Of a stretch of 64,000 bases of DNA, positions 62,729 through 64,000 are shown piece after piece (the stretch's first letter is position 1; the number at the start of each line of letters is the position of its first letter). The notes under the pieces were generated by a model. The model saw only the letters and a program-made list of their open reading frames with translations, had not been told where the DNA came from and made no database searches. A program made the position numbers and the translations under genes. The stretch comes from Qingshengfaniella alkalisoli. GTDB lineage: Bacteria > Pseudomonadota > Alphaproteobacteria > Rhodobacterales > Rhodobacteraceae. The stretch is from positions 2,127,501 through 2,191,500 of the forward strand of contig NZ_CP042261.1 of the NCBI RefSeq assembly GCF_007855645.1, read 5' to 3'.

Positions 62729-63913
62729 ATGGCAAATTCGTCGCCAAGGTTTACGCCCACTGAATATGCCGAACGTCTAGCGAAGACGCGCAAGGCTATG
62801 GAAAGGCAAGGTATCGATACGCTGATCGTGTCGGACCCATCCAATATGGCATGGCTGACGGGCTATGATGGTTGGTCCTTCTACGTGCATCAATGTGTCG
62901 CCGTCGGGCCGGTCGGTGCACCCTTCTGGTTCGGGCGGGAACAGGATGCGCAGGGCGCGACCCGGACGTGCTACATGTTGGATGAAGACATCATCGGTTA
63001 TCATGACAGTTACGTTCAATCGACGGAAAAGCACCCGATGGAATACCTTGTCGCCAAGCTGAAAGAGCGCGGCTGGGACAAGGGCACAATCGGTGTCGAG
63101 ATGGACAACTACTGGTTCTCGGCCAAGGCATACGCGGTGCTGGACAACGGCCTGGACGCAACGCTGGTTGATTCTCAATCGCTTGTGAACTGGCAGCGCG
63201 CAGTGAAGTCGGAACAAGAACTCGAATACATGCGTATCGCGGCCCGCTTGGTCGAACGGATGCATTCGCGGATTCTGGAAAAATGCGAACCGGGCGTGCG
63301 CAAATGTGATCTGGTGGCGGAAATCTATGATGCGTCGCTGCGTTATGACCCGTTTCAGGGCTTTGGCGGGGATTACGCGGCGATTGTTCCATTGCTGCCA
63401 TCTGGGGCGGCCGCGGCTGCTCCACATTTGACGTGGGACGATCAGGAAATGAAGGTGGGCGAAGGTACGTTCTTCGAGATTGCCGGATGCTACAACCGGT
63501 ACCATTGCCCGTTGTCGCGCACCATCTTCCTGGGCCGCCCGTCCTATGAATTTCTTGAGGCTGAAGCCGCGACGCTGGAAGGCATGGAGGCCGGGCTGGA
63601 GGCCGCACGCGCCGGGAACACCTGCGAGGACGTGGCTCAAGCCTTTTTCAACGTGCTGAAGAAGTACAACATCGAGAAGGACAACCGCACCGGCTATCCC
63701 ATCGGGCTGAGCTATCCACCTGATTGGGGCGAGCGGACTATGAGCCTTCGTCGTGGCGACAGGACAGAGTTGCAGGAAGGCATGACCTTCCACTTCATGA
63801 CAGGCCTGTGGATGGATGACTGGGGTTTCGAGTTGACCGAGTCCTTCGTCGTGACCGATGGCGGGCCAGAATGTTTGGCCAATGTGCCGCGCAGATTGTT
63901 TGTGAAGGACTGA
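62729..63913 (+). CDS. doeA: Ectoine hydrolase DoeA (EutD), M24 fold
   Basis: A 394-residue creatinase/prolidase-fold enzyme that opens the ectoine ring to N-acetyl-diaminobutyrate. The N-terminal domain has LIVSDPSNMAWLTGYDGWSFYVHQ; the C-terminal pita-bread domain has YDPFQGFGGDYAAIVPLLPSG, FFEIAGCYNRYHCPLSRTIFLG and GYPIGLSYPPDWGERTMSL. Typical M24 metal ligands are largely replaced, as in other DoeA. AAGGAAT precedes ATG 62729. Confidence 0.94.
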   Translation: MANSSPRFTPTEYAERLAKTRKAMERQGIDTLIVSDPSNMAWLTGYDGWSFYVHQCVAVGPVGAPFWFGREQDAQGATRTCYMLDEDIIGYHDSYVQSTEKHPMEYLVAKLKERGWDKGTIGVEMDNYWFSAKAYAVLDNGLDATLVDSQSLVNWQRAVKSEQELEYMRIAARLVERMHSRILEKCEPGVRKCDLVAEIYDASLRYDPFQGFGGDYAAIVPLLPSGAAAAAPHLTWDDQEMKVGEGTFFEIAGCYNRYHCPLSRTIFLGRPSYEFLEAEAATLEGMEAGLEAARAGNTCEDVAQAFFNVLKKYNIEKDNRTGYPIGLSYPPDWGERTMSLRRGDRTELQEGMTFHFMTGLWMDDWGFELTESFVVTDGGPECLANVPRRLFVKD

Positions 63914-63914
63914 A

Positions 63915-64000
63915 ATGACAACGAATCCCATCACCCCGACAGTGCCGTTTGACGACGACGGCAAATATCACGGGTTCCTGCGTCTGCCTCATTCACGCAA
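63915..64000 (+). CDS. doeB: N-acetyl-diaminobutyrate deacetylase DoeB (EutE), 3' end missing
   Basis: The window ends 28 codons into the gene. MTTNPITPTVPFDDDGKYHG then FLRLPHSR matches the start of DoeB, the succinylglutamate-desuccinylase/aspartoacylase-like enzyme that follows DoeA. ATG 63915 lies 1 bp after the doeA stop. Confidence 0.85.
   Translation, partial: MTTNPITPTVPFDDDGKYHGFLRLPHSR

Overview
The window reads as chromosomal DNA of an alphaproteobacterium, most likely a marine member of the Rhodobacteraceae (Roseobacter group). The reasons are the uehABC-usp-eutABC-doeAB ectoine/hydroxyectoine catabolic operon with its MocR-type regulator, a Rhodobacter-type flagellar cluster (motB-flgE-flgK-flgL-flgI) with CtrA-like sites, GGAAC-N16/17-(C/G)GTT promoters typical of the alphaproteobacterial general stress sigma factor EcfG, and high GC content. 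Species cannot be named from the sequence alone.

Layout. 1-5.2 kb: a partial FAR-17a/AIG1-like membrane protein, an EamA exporter, a decayed deacetylase relic, and an EmrAB-like multidrug efflux operon under a MarR repressor with a clear double palindromic operator. 5.6-8.3 kb: a large autotransporter with a Pro-Asp stalk. 8.4-19.6 kb: a mobile-element graveyard and cargo zone next to tRNA-Arg. It holds an IS3 orfA relic, an internally deleted recombinase/IS91 relic, a near-intact IS21 element (istB has a nonsense codon) that cuts an IS256 relic, and a fuller copy of the tyrosine-recombinase plus IS91-type Y2 transposase element. Small stress or detoxification cassettes lie between them (GFA/SRPBCC/ArsR; DsbA/ABM/HxlR; truncated SRAP; DUF1993).

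19.6-29.1 kb: housekeeping and small-metabolism genes (dapD, a PLP dehydratase, LOG protein, LysR regulator, tspO, cytochrome c, idi, rlmN, VOC, IalB, asparaginase II) plus very short genes of 59 and 24 codons. 29.2-35.1 kb: flagellar genes. 35.2-36.8 kb: an unusual membrane-fusion protein with a large cytosolic N-terminus. 37.1-40.4 kb: dTDP-rhamnose operon rfbCBDA. 40.7 kb: a small secreted protein with an Asp tail. 41.1-46.8 kb: complete mrpABCDEFG Na+/H+ antiporter operon. 46.8-48.7 kb: rpe, a redoxin and gph.

48.7-50.4 kb: a stress block (holin-like and DUF883 proteins, DUF1328 protein, Dps) with matching EcfG-type promoters. 50.4-64.0 kb: ectoine catabolism. EnuR and the Lrp-type DoeX are divergent. 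Rightwards run the UehABC TRAP transporter, Usp, EutABC (hydroxyectoine to ectoine), DoeA and the start of DoeB. Leftwards run the aldehyde dehydrogenase DoeC/Ssd, an unexpected flavodoxin-fold NAD(P)H oxidoreductase, and the transaminase DoeD/Atf, which together finish the route to aspartate.
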